DNA of 64,000 bases. Source: Pseudomonas putida. Lineage in GTDB: Bacteria > Pseudomonadota > Gammaproteobacteria > Pseudomonadales > Pseudomonadaceae. Made by a program: the position numbers and the translations under genes. Position 1 is the first letter of the stretch. Each line of letters opens with the position of its first letter. The stretch lies in the NCBI GenBank assembly GCA_041071465.1, contig CP163498.1:3862001-3926000 (forward strand). Direction: 5' to 3'. The notes below the pieces were generated by a model. It made no database searches and was not told the origin of the DNA. It saw only the letters and a program-made list of their open reading frames with translations. Shown piece by piece: positions 55,999 to 64,000 of this stretch.

Positions 55999-58656
55999 AT
56001 GCGTACCGAACAACCGCAAGTGATCTACCTCAAGGATTACCAGGCGCCCGAGTACCTGATCGACGAGACGCACCTGACCTTCGAGCTGTTCGAGGACCAC
56101 ACCCTGGTTCACGCGCAACTGGTCATGCGCCGCAACCCGGCACGCGGTGCCGGCCTGCCGCCACTGGTGCTCGACGGTCAGCAGCTGGAATTGCTGCGGG
56201 CCTCGCTGGACGACCTGGAACTGCAGGCGGGCGACTACCAGCTTGAAGCCGACAGCCTGACGCTGCACCCCAAGGCCGAGCGGTTCACCCTCGACACCAG
56301 CGTGAAGATCCACCCCGAGAGCAACACCGCGCTGGAAGGCCTGTACAAGTCGGGCAAGATGTTCTGCACCCAGTGCGAGGCCGAGGGCTTCCGCAAGATC
56401 ACCTACTACCTCGACCGCCCGGACGTGATGAGCACGTTCACCACCACGGTGATCGCCGAGCAGCATCGCTACCCGGTATTGCTGTCGAACGGCAACCCGA
56501 TCGGCAGCGGGCCGGCCGAAGACGGCCGCCACTGGGCGACCTGGGAAGACCCGTTCATGAAGCCGGCGTACCTGTTCGCCCTGGTGGCCGGCGACCTGTG
56601 GTGCGTAGAGGACACCTTCACCCGCCAGTCCGGCCGTGACGTGATCCTGCGCATCTATGTTGAACCCGAGAACATCGACAAGTGCGACCACGCCATGGTC
56701 AGCCTGAAGAAGTCCATGCGTTGGGACGAAGAAGTCTATGGCCGTGAATACGACCTGGACATCTTCATGATCGTCGCGGTAAACGACTTCAATATGGGCG
56801 CCATGGAAAACAAGGGCCTGAACATCTTCAACTCCAGCTGTGTGCTGGCCCGTGCCGAGACCGCCACCGATGCCGCGCACCAGCGCGTCGAAGGCGTGGT
56901 CGCCCACGAGTACTTCCACAACTGGTCGGGCAACCGTGTCACTTGCCGTGACTGGTTCCAGCTGTCGCTCAAAGAAGGCTTCACGGTATTCCGCGATGCC
57001 GAGTTCAGCGCCGACATGAACTCGCGCACGGTCAAGCGCATCGAAGACGTCGCCTACCTGCGCACCCACCAGTTCGCCGAAGACGCCGGCCCCATGGCCC
57101 ACCCGGTGCGCCCGGACAGCTTCATCGAAATTTCCAACTTCTACACCCTGACCGTGTACGAGAAGGGCGCCGAAGTGGTGCGCATGGTGCGAACCTTGCT
57201 GGGTGCCGAAGGCTTCCGCAAGGGCAGCGACCTGTACTTCGAACGCCATGATGGCCAGGCGGTGACCACCGACGACTTCATCAAGGCCATGGAGGATGCC
57301 AACGGCGTCGATTTCACCCAGTTCAAACGCTGGTACAGCCAGGCCGGCACCCCGCGCCTGGAGGTCAGCGAAGCTTATGACGCCGCTGCGCAGACCTACA
57401 GCCTGACGTTCCGCCAGAGTTGCCCGCAAACCCCGGACAAGGCTGAAAAACTGCCGTTCGTGATCCCGGTGGAGCTGGGCCTGCTGGACGCCGCAGGCAA
57501 CGACCTGCCGCTGCAACTGGCCGGTGAAGCGACGGCGCAGGGCACCAGCCGCGTGCTGTCGGTGACCGAAGCCGAGCAGACTTTCACCTTCCAGCGCATC
57601 CAGGCCAAACCGCTGCCATCGCTGCTGCGTGGCTTCAGCGCCCCGGTGAAGCTGAGCTTCCCCTACGACCGCGACCAGCTGATGTTCCTGATGCAGCACG
57701 ACAGCGACGGCTTCAACCGCTGGGAAGCGGGCCAGCAGTTGTCGGTGCAGGTGTTGCAGGAGCTGATCGGCCAGCATCAGCGCGGCGAAGCGCTGAAGCT
57801 CGACCAGCGCCTGATCACCGCCCTGGGCACCGTGCTCGGCAACGAGTCGCTGGACCCGGCCATGGTTGCCGAAATGCTCTCGCTGCCGGGTGAGGCCTAC
57901 CTCACCGAGATCAGCCAGGTGGCCGATGTGGACGCCATCCACGCCGCCCGCGAATTCGCCCGCCAGCAGATCGCCGAGCAACTGTTCGACGCCCTGTGGG
58001 CGCGCTATCAGGCCAACCGAGAAGTGTCGCGCAGCACCGAGTATGTGGCGTCTGCCGAGCACTTTGCCCGCCGCAGCTTGCAGAACATCGCCCTGTCGTA
58101 CTTGATGCAGAGCGGCAAGCCGCAGGTGCTGGAAGCGACCCTGGAGCAGTTCGAGCACTGCGACAACATGACCGAGCGCCTGACCGCGCTGGCAGTATTG
58201 GTCAACTCGCCGTTCGAAGCCGAGCGTGCCAAGGCGCTGGAAGCCTTTGCCGAGCACTTCAAGGACAACCCGCTGGTCATGGACCAGTGGTTCAGCGTGC
58301 AGGCGGCAAGCGCCTTGCCGGGCGGGCTGGCGCGGGTCAAGGCGCTGATGCAGCACCCGGCGTTCACCTTGAAGAACCCGAACAAGGTGCGTGCACTGAT
58401 CGGTGCTTTTGCCGGTCAGAACCTGGTCAACTTCCATGCGGCCGATGGCTCGGGGTATCGCTTCCTGGCGGACCTGGTGATCGAGCTGAATGCACTGAAC
58501 CCGCAGATTGCTTCGCGCCAACTGGCGCCGCTGACCCGCTGGCGCAAGTATGACGAGGCGCGCCAGGCCCTGATGAAAGGTGAGCTGGAGCGGATTCTCG
58601 CTTCTGGTGAGCTGTCCAGTGATGTGTATGAGGTTGTGAGCAAGAGCCTGGCTTAA
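55999..58656 (+). CDS. pepN: Aminopeptidase N (M1 metallopeptidase)
   Basis: This 885-residue exopeptidase removes N-terminal residues in the cytoplasm. The substrate motif MGAMENKGLNIF and the zinc motif VAHEYFHNWSGNR (HExxH) with the third ligand Glu in LSLKEGFTVF are present, followed by the long helical C-terminal domain. Length is normal for the proteobacterial enzyme. The ATG at 55999 follows AAAAGGA by seven bases. It closes the nadK-to-pepN cluster. Confidence 0.95.
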   Translation: MRTEQPQVIYLKDYQAPEYLIDETHLTFELFEDHTLVHAQLVMRRNPARGAGLPPLVLDGQQLELLRASLDDLELQAGDYQLEADSLTLHPKAERFTLDTSVKIHPESNTALEGLYKSGKMFCTQCEAEGFRKITYYLDRPDVMSTFTTTVIAEQHRYPVLLSNGNPIGSGPAEDGRHWATWEDPFMKPAYLFALVAGDLWCVEDTFTRQSGRDVILRIYVEPENIDKCDHAMVSLKKSMRWDEEVYGREYDLDIFMIVAVNDFNMGAMENKGLNIFNSSCVLARAETATDAAHQRVEGVVAHEYFHNWSGNRVTCRDWFQLSLKEGFTVFRDAEFSADMNSRTVKRIEDVAYLRTHQFAEDAGPMAHPVRPDSFIEISNFYTLTVYEKGAEVVRMVRTLLGAEGFRKGSDLYFERHDGQAVTTDDFIKAMEDANGVDFTQFKRWYSQAGTPRLEVSEAYDAAAQTYSLTFRQSCPQTPDKAEKLPFVIPVELGLLDAAGNDLPLQLAGEATAQGTSRVLSVTEAEQTFTFQRIQAKPLPSLLRGFSAPVKLSFPYDRDQLMFLMQHDSDGFNRWEAGQQLSVQVLQELIGQHQRGEALKLDQRLITALGTVLGNESLDPAMVAEMLSLPGEAYLTEISQVADVDAIHAAREFARQQIAEQLFDALWARYQANREVSRSTEYVASAEHFARRSLQNIALSYLMQSGKPQVLEATLEQFEHCDNMTERLTALAVLVNSPFEAERAKALEAFAEHFKDNPLVMDQWFSVQAASALPGGLARVKALMQHPAFTLKNPNKVRALIGAFAGQNLVNFHAADGSGYRFLADLVIELNALNPQIASRQLAPLTRWRKYDEARQALMKGELERILASGELSSDVYEVVSKSLA

Positions 58657-58663
58657 GGGCCAA

Positions 58664-58684
58664 GGGGGCTGCGCAGCAGCCCCC
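58664..58684 (+). terminator. Hairpin after pepN
   Basis: A nine-base stem GGGGGCTGC / GCAGCCCCC with a three-base loop lies eight bases after the pepN stop. There is no T-run, so terminator strength is uncertain. Confidence 0.6.
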
Positions 58685-58840
58685 TGCATTCCCGGATAAC
58701 AAAACATAACACCCCGCCCGTTGTATTCCCGCAAACATCCCCGCTACGATCCCCTCAAGCTATTGCAGGCCTCTAGATCAGGCTTTTCGCAGTACCTGCA
58801 ATGCATTGACCCACCAACAAGAACACAACAGGGGGCAGTC

Positions 58841-59869
58841 ATGAGGGAACAGCTACAGGCGCCAGCCAGGCGTGGTGCCTGGCCATGGGCGGCCAGCGCA
58901 GTGCTGGCACTGGCATTGGGGGTGTGGGCCGACAGTGCCCAGGCCGCCGGGGCCGACGAATATTCCACCGAATCGGCCAAGGCCAGCCAAAGCCTGTTGA
59001 TCGGCGCCACCCATGCTGGCAAGCGCCTGGTGGTGGTGGGTGATCGTGGCCATATCCTGTTCTCCGATGACCAGGGCAGCACCTGGACCCAAGCCCGTGT
59101 ACCGACCCGGCAACTGCTCACGGCGGTGTACTTCCTCGACGACAAGCGTGGTTGGGCAGTCGGCCATGACGCGCAGATCCTCGCCAGCAGCGACGGCGGC
59201 GCGACCTGGAGCAAGCAATACGAAGACCTCGCCCGTGAAGCCCCCTTGCTCGATGTCACCTTCCTCGACGCCCAGCACGGCTTTGCCGTGGGGGCCTACG
59301 GCGCCTTGCTGGAAACCACCGACGGTGGCCAGCACTGGCAAGACGTGGCCGAGCGGCTGGACAACCCCGACCAGTTGCACCTGAACGGCATCGCTCGGGT
59401 GCGCGAAGCCGGCCTGTTCATCGTCGGCGAGCAGGGCGGCATGTTCCGCTCCGCCGACAACGGCCAGACGTGGGCCAAGGTACAGGGCCCCTACGAGGGC
59501 TCGCTGTTCGGCGTGATCGGTACCGCCAAACCGCAAACACTGCTGGCCTACGGCCTGCGCGGCAACCTGTTCCGCTCCAGCGACTTCGGTGACAGCTGGC
59601 AGCCGATCGAACTCAAGGCCGCACGCGGTAACCTCGAATTCGGCCTGGCAGGCGCTACGCTTGTCGATGATGGCAGCCTGGTGCTGGTCGGCAATGGCGG
59701 CAGTGTGTTGCGCAGCACCGATGATGGGCAAACCTTCAGCGTGTACAACCGTGCCGACCGCATCGCCCTGGCCGGCGTCAGTGGCTTGGCCAACGGCGGC
59801 CTGCTGTTGGTGGGGCAGGGTGGCGTACACCTGGCTGATGCCCAGGGCGCCGAGGGGGTGAGCCGATGA
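58841..59869 (+). CDS. Secreted YCF48/BNR-repeat protein
   Basis: The 342-residue protein has a signal peptide (PWAASAVLALALGVWADSAQAA) and about six beta-propeller blades with Asp-box motifs (SDDQGSTWTQ, SSDGGATWSK, TTDGGQHWQD, SADNGQTWAK, SSDFGDSWQP, STDDGQTFSV). It resembles the photosystem II assembly factor YCF48 and BNR proteins. It precedes the RND/MMPL gene with about no gap, a conserved pairing in pseudomonads, so it may assist export by that protein. The start at 58841 gives the signal peptide; the longer frame does not. Confidence 0.82.
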   Translation: MREQLQAPARRGAWPWAASAVLALALGVWADSAQAAGADEYSTESAKASQSLLIGATHAGKRLVVVGDRGHILFSDDQGSTWTQARVPTRQLLTAVYFLDDKRGWAVGHDAQILASSDGGATWSKQYEDLAREAPLLDVTFLDAQHGFAVGAYGALLETTDGGQHWQDVAERLDNPDQLHLNGIARVREAGLFIVGEQGGMFRSADNGQTWAKVQGPYEGSLFGVIGTAKPQTLLAYGLRGNLFRSSDFGDSWQPIELKAARGNLEFGLAGATLVDDGSLVLVGNGGSVLRSTDDGQTFSVYNRADRIALAGVSGLANGGLLLVGQGGVHLADAQGAEGVSR

Positions 59870-59889
59870 CCAGCAGGGAGAGCATTACC

Positions 59890-62265
59890 ATGCACCCGCA
59901 TCACCAGGACAAGGCCACGCTGCTTGAACGCCTGATCTTCAACAATCGCCCCGTGGTCATCGCCCTGTGCGTGCTGGTCAGCATTTTCCTGTTCTGGCAG
60001 GCCACGCAGATTCGCCCGTCCACCAGCTTCGAGAAGATGATCCCGCTGCAGCACCCGTTCATCGAGCAGATGATGGAGCACCGCAACGACCTGGCCAACC
60101 TGGGCAACACCGTGCGCATCTCGGTGGAGGCGGTGAACGGCGATATCTTCGACAAGGACTACATGGAGACCCTGCGCCAGGTCCATGACGAAGTGTTCTA
60201 CATCCCCGGTGTCGACCGTGCCGGGCTGAAGTCGCTGTGGAGCCCCAGTGTGCGCTGGAGCGAGGTCACCGAAGAGGGCTTCTCCGGTGGCGAGGTAATC
60301 CCCAACACCTACAACGGCTCGCAGGACAGCCTCGACACCCTGCGTGACAACGTGCTCAAGTCCGGCCAGGTGGGGCGCCTGGTGGGCAACAACTTCAAGT
60401 CCAGCATCGTCGATGTACCGCTGCTGGAAAGCTATCCCGACCCGCAAGACCCAGGCAAACAGGTGAAACTGGACTACCAACAGTTCTCGCACCTGCTTGA
60501 AGAGAAGGTCCGCGACAAGTTCCAGGCACAAAACCCCAATGTGAAAATTCACATCGTCGGCTTCGCCAAGAAGGTCGGTGACCTGATCGATGGCCTGGTG
60601 ATGGTGGCGATGTTCTTCGGCGTCGCGCTGGCCATCACCTGGGTACTGCTGTACTGGTTCACCTGGTGTATCCGCAGCACCATCGCCGTGCTCATCACCA
60701 CCCTGGTGGCGGTGGTCTGGCAGTTGGGGCTGATGCATGCGGTGGGCTTTGGCCTGGACCCGTACTCGATGCTGGTGCCGTTCCTGATCTTCGCCATTGG
60801 TATTTCCCATGGGGTGCAGAAGATCAACGGTATTGCCTTGCAGTCGAGTGACGCCGACAACGCCCTGACCGCGGCACGGCGTACCTTCCGCCAGCTGTTC
60901 CTGCCGGGGATGATCGCTATCCTTGCCGACGCGGTGGGCTTCATCACCTTGCTGATCATCGACATCGGGGTGATTCGCGAGCTGGCCATCGGCGCCTCCA
61001 TTGGCGTGGCGGTGATCGTGTTCACCAACCTGATCCTGTTGCCGGTGGCCATTTCCTACGTTGGCATCAGCAAGAAGGCCATCGAGCGCAGCAAGAAGGA
61101 CGCGACGCGCGAGCACCCGTTCTGGCGGCTGTTGTCGAACTTTGCCAGTGCCAAGGTGGCGCCGGTTTCGGTGCTGTTGGCACTGGTCGCCTTCGCCGGT
61201 GGCCTGTGGTACAGCCAGAACCTGAAGATCGGCGACCTCGACCAGGGCGCGCCGGAGTTGCGCCCTGACTCACGCTACAACCAGGACAACAACTTCATCA
61301 TCAGCAACTACTCGACCAGCTCCGACGTGCTGGTGATCATGGTCAAGACCCCGTCGGAGAAGTGCTCTGTCCACTCGACCATGGCACCGATCGACGAGCT
61401 GATGTGGACCATGCAGAACACGCCGGGCGTGCAGTCGGCTATTTCCCTGGTGACCGTGTCCAAGCAGGTGATCAAGGGCATGAACGAGGGCAGCCTGAAA
61501 TGGGAAACCCTGTCGCGTAACCCGGACATCCTCAACAACTCCATTGCTCGTGCCGACGGCCTGTACAACGGCGACTGCTCACTGGCACCCGTGCTGGTGT
61601 TCCTCAACGACCACAAGGCTGAAACCCTGGAGCGGGTTACCGCCGTGGCCAAGGCGTTTGCCGACAGCCACAACAAGGAGGGCCTGCAATTCTTGCTGGC
61701 AGCGGGCAACGCCGGGATCGAGGCTGCGACCAACGAAGTGATCAAGTCAGCCGAGTTGACCATCCTGATCCTGGTGTACATCTGCGTGGCAGTGATGTGT
61801 CTGATCACCTTCCGCTCGTTCGCTGCCACGCTGTGCATCGTGCTGCCGCTGGTGCTGACGTCGGTGTTGGGCAACGCACTGATGGCCTACATGGGCATCG
61901 GGGTGAAGGTGGCGACCTTGCCGGTGGTGGCGCTGGGTGTGGGAATTGGCGTGGACTACGGTATCTACATCTACAGCCGCCTGGAAAGCTTCCTGCGCGC
62001 CGGCTTGCCGTTGCAGGAAGCGTACTACCAGACCCTGCGTTCGACCGGTAAAGCGGTGTTGTTCACCGGTTTGTGCCTGGCCATCGGCGTGTGCACCTGG
62101 ATTTTCTCGGCGATCAAATTCCAGGCGGACATGGGCTTGATGCTGACCTTCATGCTGCTGTGGAACATGTTTGGCGCGCTTTGGCTGCTGCCGGCCCTGG
62201 CGCGGTTCCTCATCAAGCCTGAAAAAATGGTGGGCAAGGAGGGTGGGTCGATTTTCGCCCATTAA
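59890..62265 (+). CDS. MMPL/RND-superfamily exporter
   Basis: The 791-residue protein has two six-helix halves, each with a large periplasmic loop after its first helix. The second half of each carries the typical motifs (ISHGVQKINGIALQ and VVALGVGIGVDYGIYIYSRL, the latter with the conserved GxxxDYG). It probably exports lipids or hopanoid-like compounds by proton motive force. An ATG at 59866 overlaps the previous stop (ATGA), but GGGAGAG before 59890 gives the better ribosome site. The adjacent YCF48-like gene suggests a two-component system. Confidence 0.85.
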   Translation: MHPHHQDKATLLERLIFNNRPVVIALCVLVSIFLFWQATQIRPSTSFEKMIPLQHPFIEQMMEHRNDLANLGNTVRISVEAVNGDIFDKDYMETLRQVHDEVFYIPGVDRAGLKSLWSPSVRWSEVTEEGFSGGEVIPNTYNGSQDSLDTLRDNVLKSGQVGRLVGNNFKSSIVDVPLLESYPDPQDPGKQVKLDYQQFSHLLEEKVRDKFQAQNPNVKIHIVGFAKKVGDLIDGLVMVAMFFGVALAITWVLLYWFTWCIRSTIAVLITTLVAVVWQLGLMHAVGFGLDPYSMLVPFLIFAIGISHGVQKINGIALQSSDADNALTAARRTFRQLFLPGMIAILADAVGFITLLIIDIGVIRELAIGASIGVAVIVFTNLILLPVAISYVGISKKAIERSKKDATREHPFWRLLSNFASAKVAPVSVLLALVAFAGGLWYSQNLKIGDLDQGAPELRPDSRYNQDNNFIISNYSTSSDVLVIMVKTPSEKCSVHSTMAPIDELMWTMQNTPGVQSAISLVTVSKQVIKGMNEGSLKWETLSRNPDILNNSIARADGLYNGDCSLAPVLVFLNDHKAETLERVTAVAKAFADSHNKEGLQFLLAAGNAGIEAATNEVIKSAELTILILVYICVAVMCLITFRSFAATLCIVLPLVLTSVLGNALMAYMGIGVKVATLPVVALGVGIGVDYGIYIYSRLESFLRAGLPLQEAYYQTLRSTGKAVLFTGLCLAIGVCTWIFSAIKFQADMGLMLTFMLLWNMFGALWLLPALARFLIKPEKMVGKEGGSIFAH

Positions 62266-62272
62266 ATGGCAG

Positions 62273-62291
62273 GGGGCCGCTTTGCGGCCCC
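62273..62291 (+). terminator. Hairpin after the MMPL gene
   Basis: An eight-base stem GGGGCCGC / GCGGCCCC with a three-base loop lies seven bases after the stop codon. No T-run follows, so this may be a weak terminator. Confidence 0.6.
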
Positions 62292-62328
62292 AGGTTATAA
62301 TGCCGCCACTTCTTCCACAGGTACCCCC

Positions 62329-62619
62329 ATGTCCCCCCTCGCCAACGCCCTGCAGTCCTGCGACATGCTCCTCATCGACGGCCTGCACGCCTTCGACTTC
62401 ACCGCCGATGAGTCCGGCCTTACCATCGAATGCATGGACGGCCGCCAACTGCGCCGCTGGTCATTCACCCCCGAGCAAGTCGCCGGCGCCGTTGCCACCG
62501 GCGATGAGTGGCAACTCAACGATGCCAACGGCGCGCATCGGCTAGTCTGTATGAGTGCCTTTCGCGCCCCGGATGAAGACCAAGATGAACCGGACCTGGA
62601 CGAGCCTGCTGACCGCTAG
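62329..62619 (+). CDS. Small acidic hypothetical protein (96 residues)
   Basis: The product starts MSPLANALQSCDMLLIDGLH, has a compact beta-rich middle and ends in an acidic tail (FRAPDEDQDEPDLDEPADR). It matches no family I can name, but the position between the MMPL gene and the lactonase, and its GC bias, suggest a real core gene. The start follows a weak AGGTACC ribosome site. Its 3' end overlaps the lactonase start by 35 bases. Confidence 0.65.
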   Translation: MSPLANALQSCDMLLIDGLHAFDFTADESGLTIECMDGRQLRRWSFTPEQVAGAVATGDEWQLNDANGAHRLVCMSAFRAPDEDQDEPDLDEPADR

Positions 62620-63715
62620 CCTGATGAGCCTGACAATCAATGCCCACGCCGCCACCTTGCTGGTGGGCAGCTACACCGATGGCGCCAGCCAGGGTATCTA
62701 CCGCTACCAGTTCGATGAAAAGGCCGGCCACATCGACCCCACACCGCAACAAGTGGTGAAGAGCGTCAGCCCTTCATGGCTGGTGCTGTCGGCCGACCAG
62801 CGCCTGCTGTTCGCGGTCAATGAAACCCAGGGTGGGCATGCCAGTAGTTTCAGCGTCAGTGCCAAGGGTGAGATCAAGCCGCTCAACCAGGTGGCCACCC
62901 AAGGTGACGAACCGACTCACGCCAGCCTCAGCCGTGACCAGCGTTACCTGTTTGTGGCCAACTACGCGGTCAAGCCCGACCCCGGCGGCAGCCTGGTGGT
63001 GATCCCGGTGGCCAAGGACGGCAAGCTCAAGGCCGTGGTGCAACAGGCCCGGCACAAGGCAAGTGGGGTCAACCCCGAGCGTCAGGCCGGTGCCCACGTG
63101 CATTCACTGGTGCTGTCGCCCGATGGCCAGCATGTGTATGCCTGCGACCTGGGTGCAGACAAGGTGTTCATCTACCGCTACGACGGTGCCAGTGTGGACA
63201 AGCCGTTGAGCCCGGCAATCCCGGCCTCGGTGGACTTGCCGCCAGGTAGCGGGCCGCGTCACCTGCTGTTTGACGCCAAGGGCCGGCATGCCTACCTGAC
63301 GCTGGAAATGAGTGGCGAAGTGGTGATGTTCGATGTCAAGGACGATGCCTTGCTCGAGCGCCAGCGCTTGCCGCTGGCCGAACAGCAGGACCCTGCGGCC
63401 AAGGCGGCGGGAGGCTTGCACCTGTCGGCAGATGGGCGCTTCCTGTACGTGAGCAATCGCGGAACGGCCAACGAAATCGTTGTGTTCAGTGTGGGCAAGG
63501 ACGATGGCCAGTTGGCGTTTCTGCAACGTCGCTCGGTGGAAGGTGATCATCCCCGTGAGTTTGCCCTGGACCCCAGTGACAACTTCCTGCTGGTGGCCAA
63601 CCAGAAGAGCAACCAGATCGTGGTGATGCGCCGCGATCCGCGCAGTGGCAAGCTGCTGGAGACGGTGCAGACACTGAAGCAGGAAGCACCTTCGGACCTG
63701 AAGTTCATCGAGTGA
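62585..63715 (+). CDS. Secreted beta-propeller lactonase
   Basis: From the ATG at 62585 (MNRTWTSLLTASLMSLTINA, with a signal peptide ending AHA) the 376-residue protein is a seven-bladed lactonase of the 6-phosphogluconolactonase (Pgl/YbhE) family: GSYTDGASQGIYRYQFD, GGSLVVIPVAKDGKL, HVHSLVLSPDGQHVYACDLG, GSGPRHLLFDAKGRHAYLTL and HPREFALDPSDNFLLVANQK. The signal peptide makes a periplasmic lactonase likely rather than a cytoplasmic pentose-pathway one. Starts at 62573 or 62555 are possible. Confidence 0.85.
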   Translation: MNRTWTSLLTASLMSLTINAHAATLLVGSYTDGASQGIYRYQFDEKAGHIDPTPQQVVKSVSPSWLVLSADQRLLFAVNETQGGHASSFSVSAKGEIKPLNQVATQGDEPTHASLSRDQRYLFVANYAVKPDPGGSLVVIPVAKDGKLKAVVQQARHKASGVNPERQAGAHVHSLVLSPDGQHVYACDLGADKVFIYRYDGASVDKPLSPAIPASVDLPPGSGPRHLLFDAKGRHAYLTLEMSGEVVMFDVKDDALLERQRLPLAEQQDPAAKAAGGLHLSADGRFLYVSNRGTANEIVVFSVGKDDGQLAFLQRRSVEGDHPREFALDPSDNFLLVANQKSNQIVVMRRDPRSGKLLETVQTLKQEAPSDLKFIE

Positions 63716-63837
63716 TATCGATCGGCGTGATAATCGATACTGCTGCAATGAATTTTTGCGTTCGGCGTCGGCGGCGTAAGTTTGACCCAAGGCCCAAACG
63801 GGCCACTGTCAAACCACCGCCGTCGAGGTCAGCCCAG

Positions 63838-64000
63838 ATGAACTTCAATCTCTTCCCGGTCATTGCCGCATCCGCCATTTCCGCATCGGTCGTACTGCCA
63901 GCGCACGCCCATGCCGACAGCAGCGGCAAGGCTTCTGCTACCCACAGTTACACCGAGCAGTACCTGCGCCAGAGTGCCAATTTCCATGCGGCCCTCAGTG
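63838..64000 (+). CDS. Secreted protein of unknown function (partial)
   Basis: The start MNFNLFPVIAASAISASVVL with a cleavage site near AHAHA gives a clear signal peptide, and the frame stays open to the window edge (HSYTEQYLRQSANFHAALS). I do not recognise the mature part; the gene continues beyond the window. Confidence 0.6.
   Translation, partial: MNFNLFPVIAASAISASVVLPAHAHADSSGKASATHSYTEQYLRQSANFHAALS

Noticed and set aside
55939..58734. 931-codon minus-strand open frame opposite pepN
   Set aside because: It is an antisense shadow of the GC-rich pepN gene; the plus-strand product has all M1 peptidase motifs and the antisense has none.
59548..61116. 522-codon minus-strand open frame opposite the YCF48 and MMPL genes
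   Set aside because: Antisense shadow with low-complexity His/Gln-rich translation and no recognisable domain.
62295..62300. TATAAT as a promoter -10 box before the 96-residue gene
   Set aside because: No -35 element at proper spacing; the hexamer lies right after a hairpin and is probably chance.
1..64000. CRISPR arrays, rRNA and tRNA genes
   Set aside because: No regularly spaced repeat arrays, rRNA signatures or complete tRNA cloverleafs were seen on either strand.

Overview
The window reads as chromosome of a Pseudomonas putida-group bacterium. The right third (about 45.0-64 kb) is GC-rich, tightly packed housekeeping sequence: fadH, a PLP deaminase/desulfhydrase, cytochrome b561, NAD kinase, rhomboid, pepN, an MMPL exporter and a lactonase. 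It also carries a P. putida-type REP palindrome. I recognise this block from P. putida; the strain cannot be fixed from sequence alone.

The left two thirds (1 to about 44.9 kb) look like an acquired, mosaic genomic island. GC content is lower and patchy, insertion-sequence debris is present, and the right edge is a four-gene overlapping operon of three tyrosine recombinases plus a small coiled-coil protein. That layout matches the ginABCD module of GInt islands and resembles Tn554 tnpABC. The left end of the island lies outside the window.

Island cargo from left to right: (a) a KAP P-loop NTPase; (b) an IS1182-type transposase remnant joined to the tail of an MFS gene; (c) a small oxidative module (lipocalin-like protein, SDR, LysR, MDR dehydrogenase, AraC); (d) a solvent-efflux pump operon matching TtgGHI/SrpABC with its divergent regulators TtgV (IclR) and TtgW/SrpR (TetR); (e) an acetolactate synthase; (f) an aromatic hydroxylase, an efflux MFS, an OprD-type porin and an MhpT-like uptake permease; (g) SulP transporter, universal stress protein and Nudix hydrolase; (h) an IS66 element; (i) a complete meta-cleavage operon mhpB-C-D-F-E; (j) a divergent GntR/FCD regulator; (k) a three-gene operon of a second MDR dehydrogenase, a cupin and a MetA-type outer-membrane protein.

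The genes fit one lifestyle. A hydroxylated aromatic is imported, hydroxylated to a catechol, cleaved by the LigB-type dioxygenase and hydrolysed to 2-hydroxypenta-2,4-dienoate, which goes to pyruvate and acetyl-CoA. The Ttg/Srp-type pump would protect the cell from toxic aromatics. Four copies of one palindromic motif lie upstream of the hydroxylase, in the mhpB/gntR divergent region (twice) and upstream of the dehydrogenase-cupin-porin operon. I infer that the GntR/FCD protein controls all three transcription units.

Caution: at least six genes carry single-base frameshifts (ttgH, ttgG, mhpB, the second MDR gene, fadH, the PLP enzyme), most of them at runs of C/G or A. They include conserved core genes, so base-calling errors are the most economical explanation and these genes should not be called dead on this evidence.
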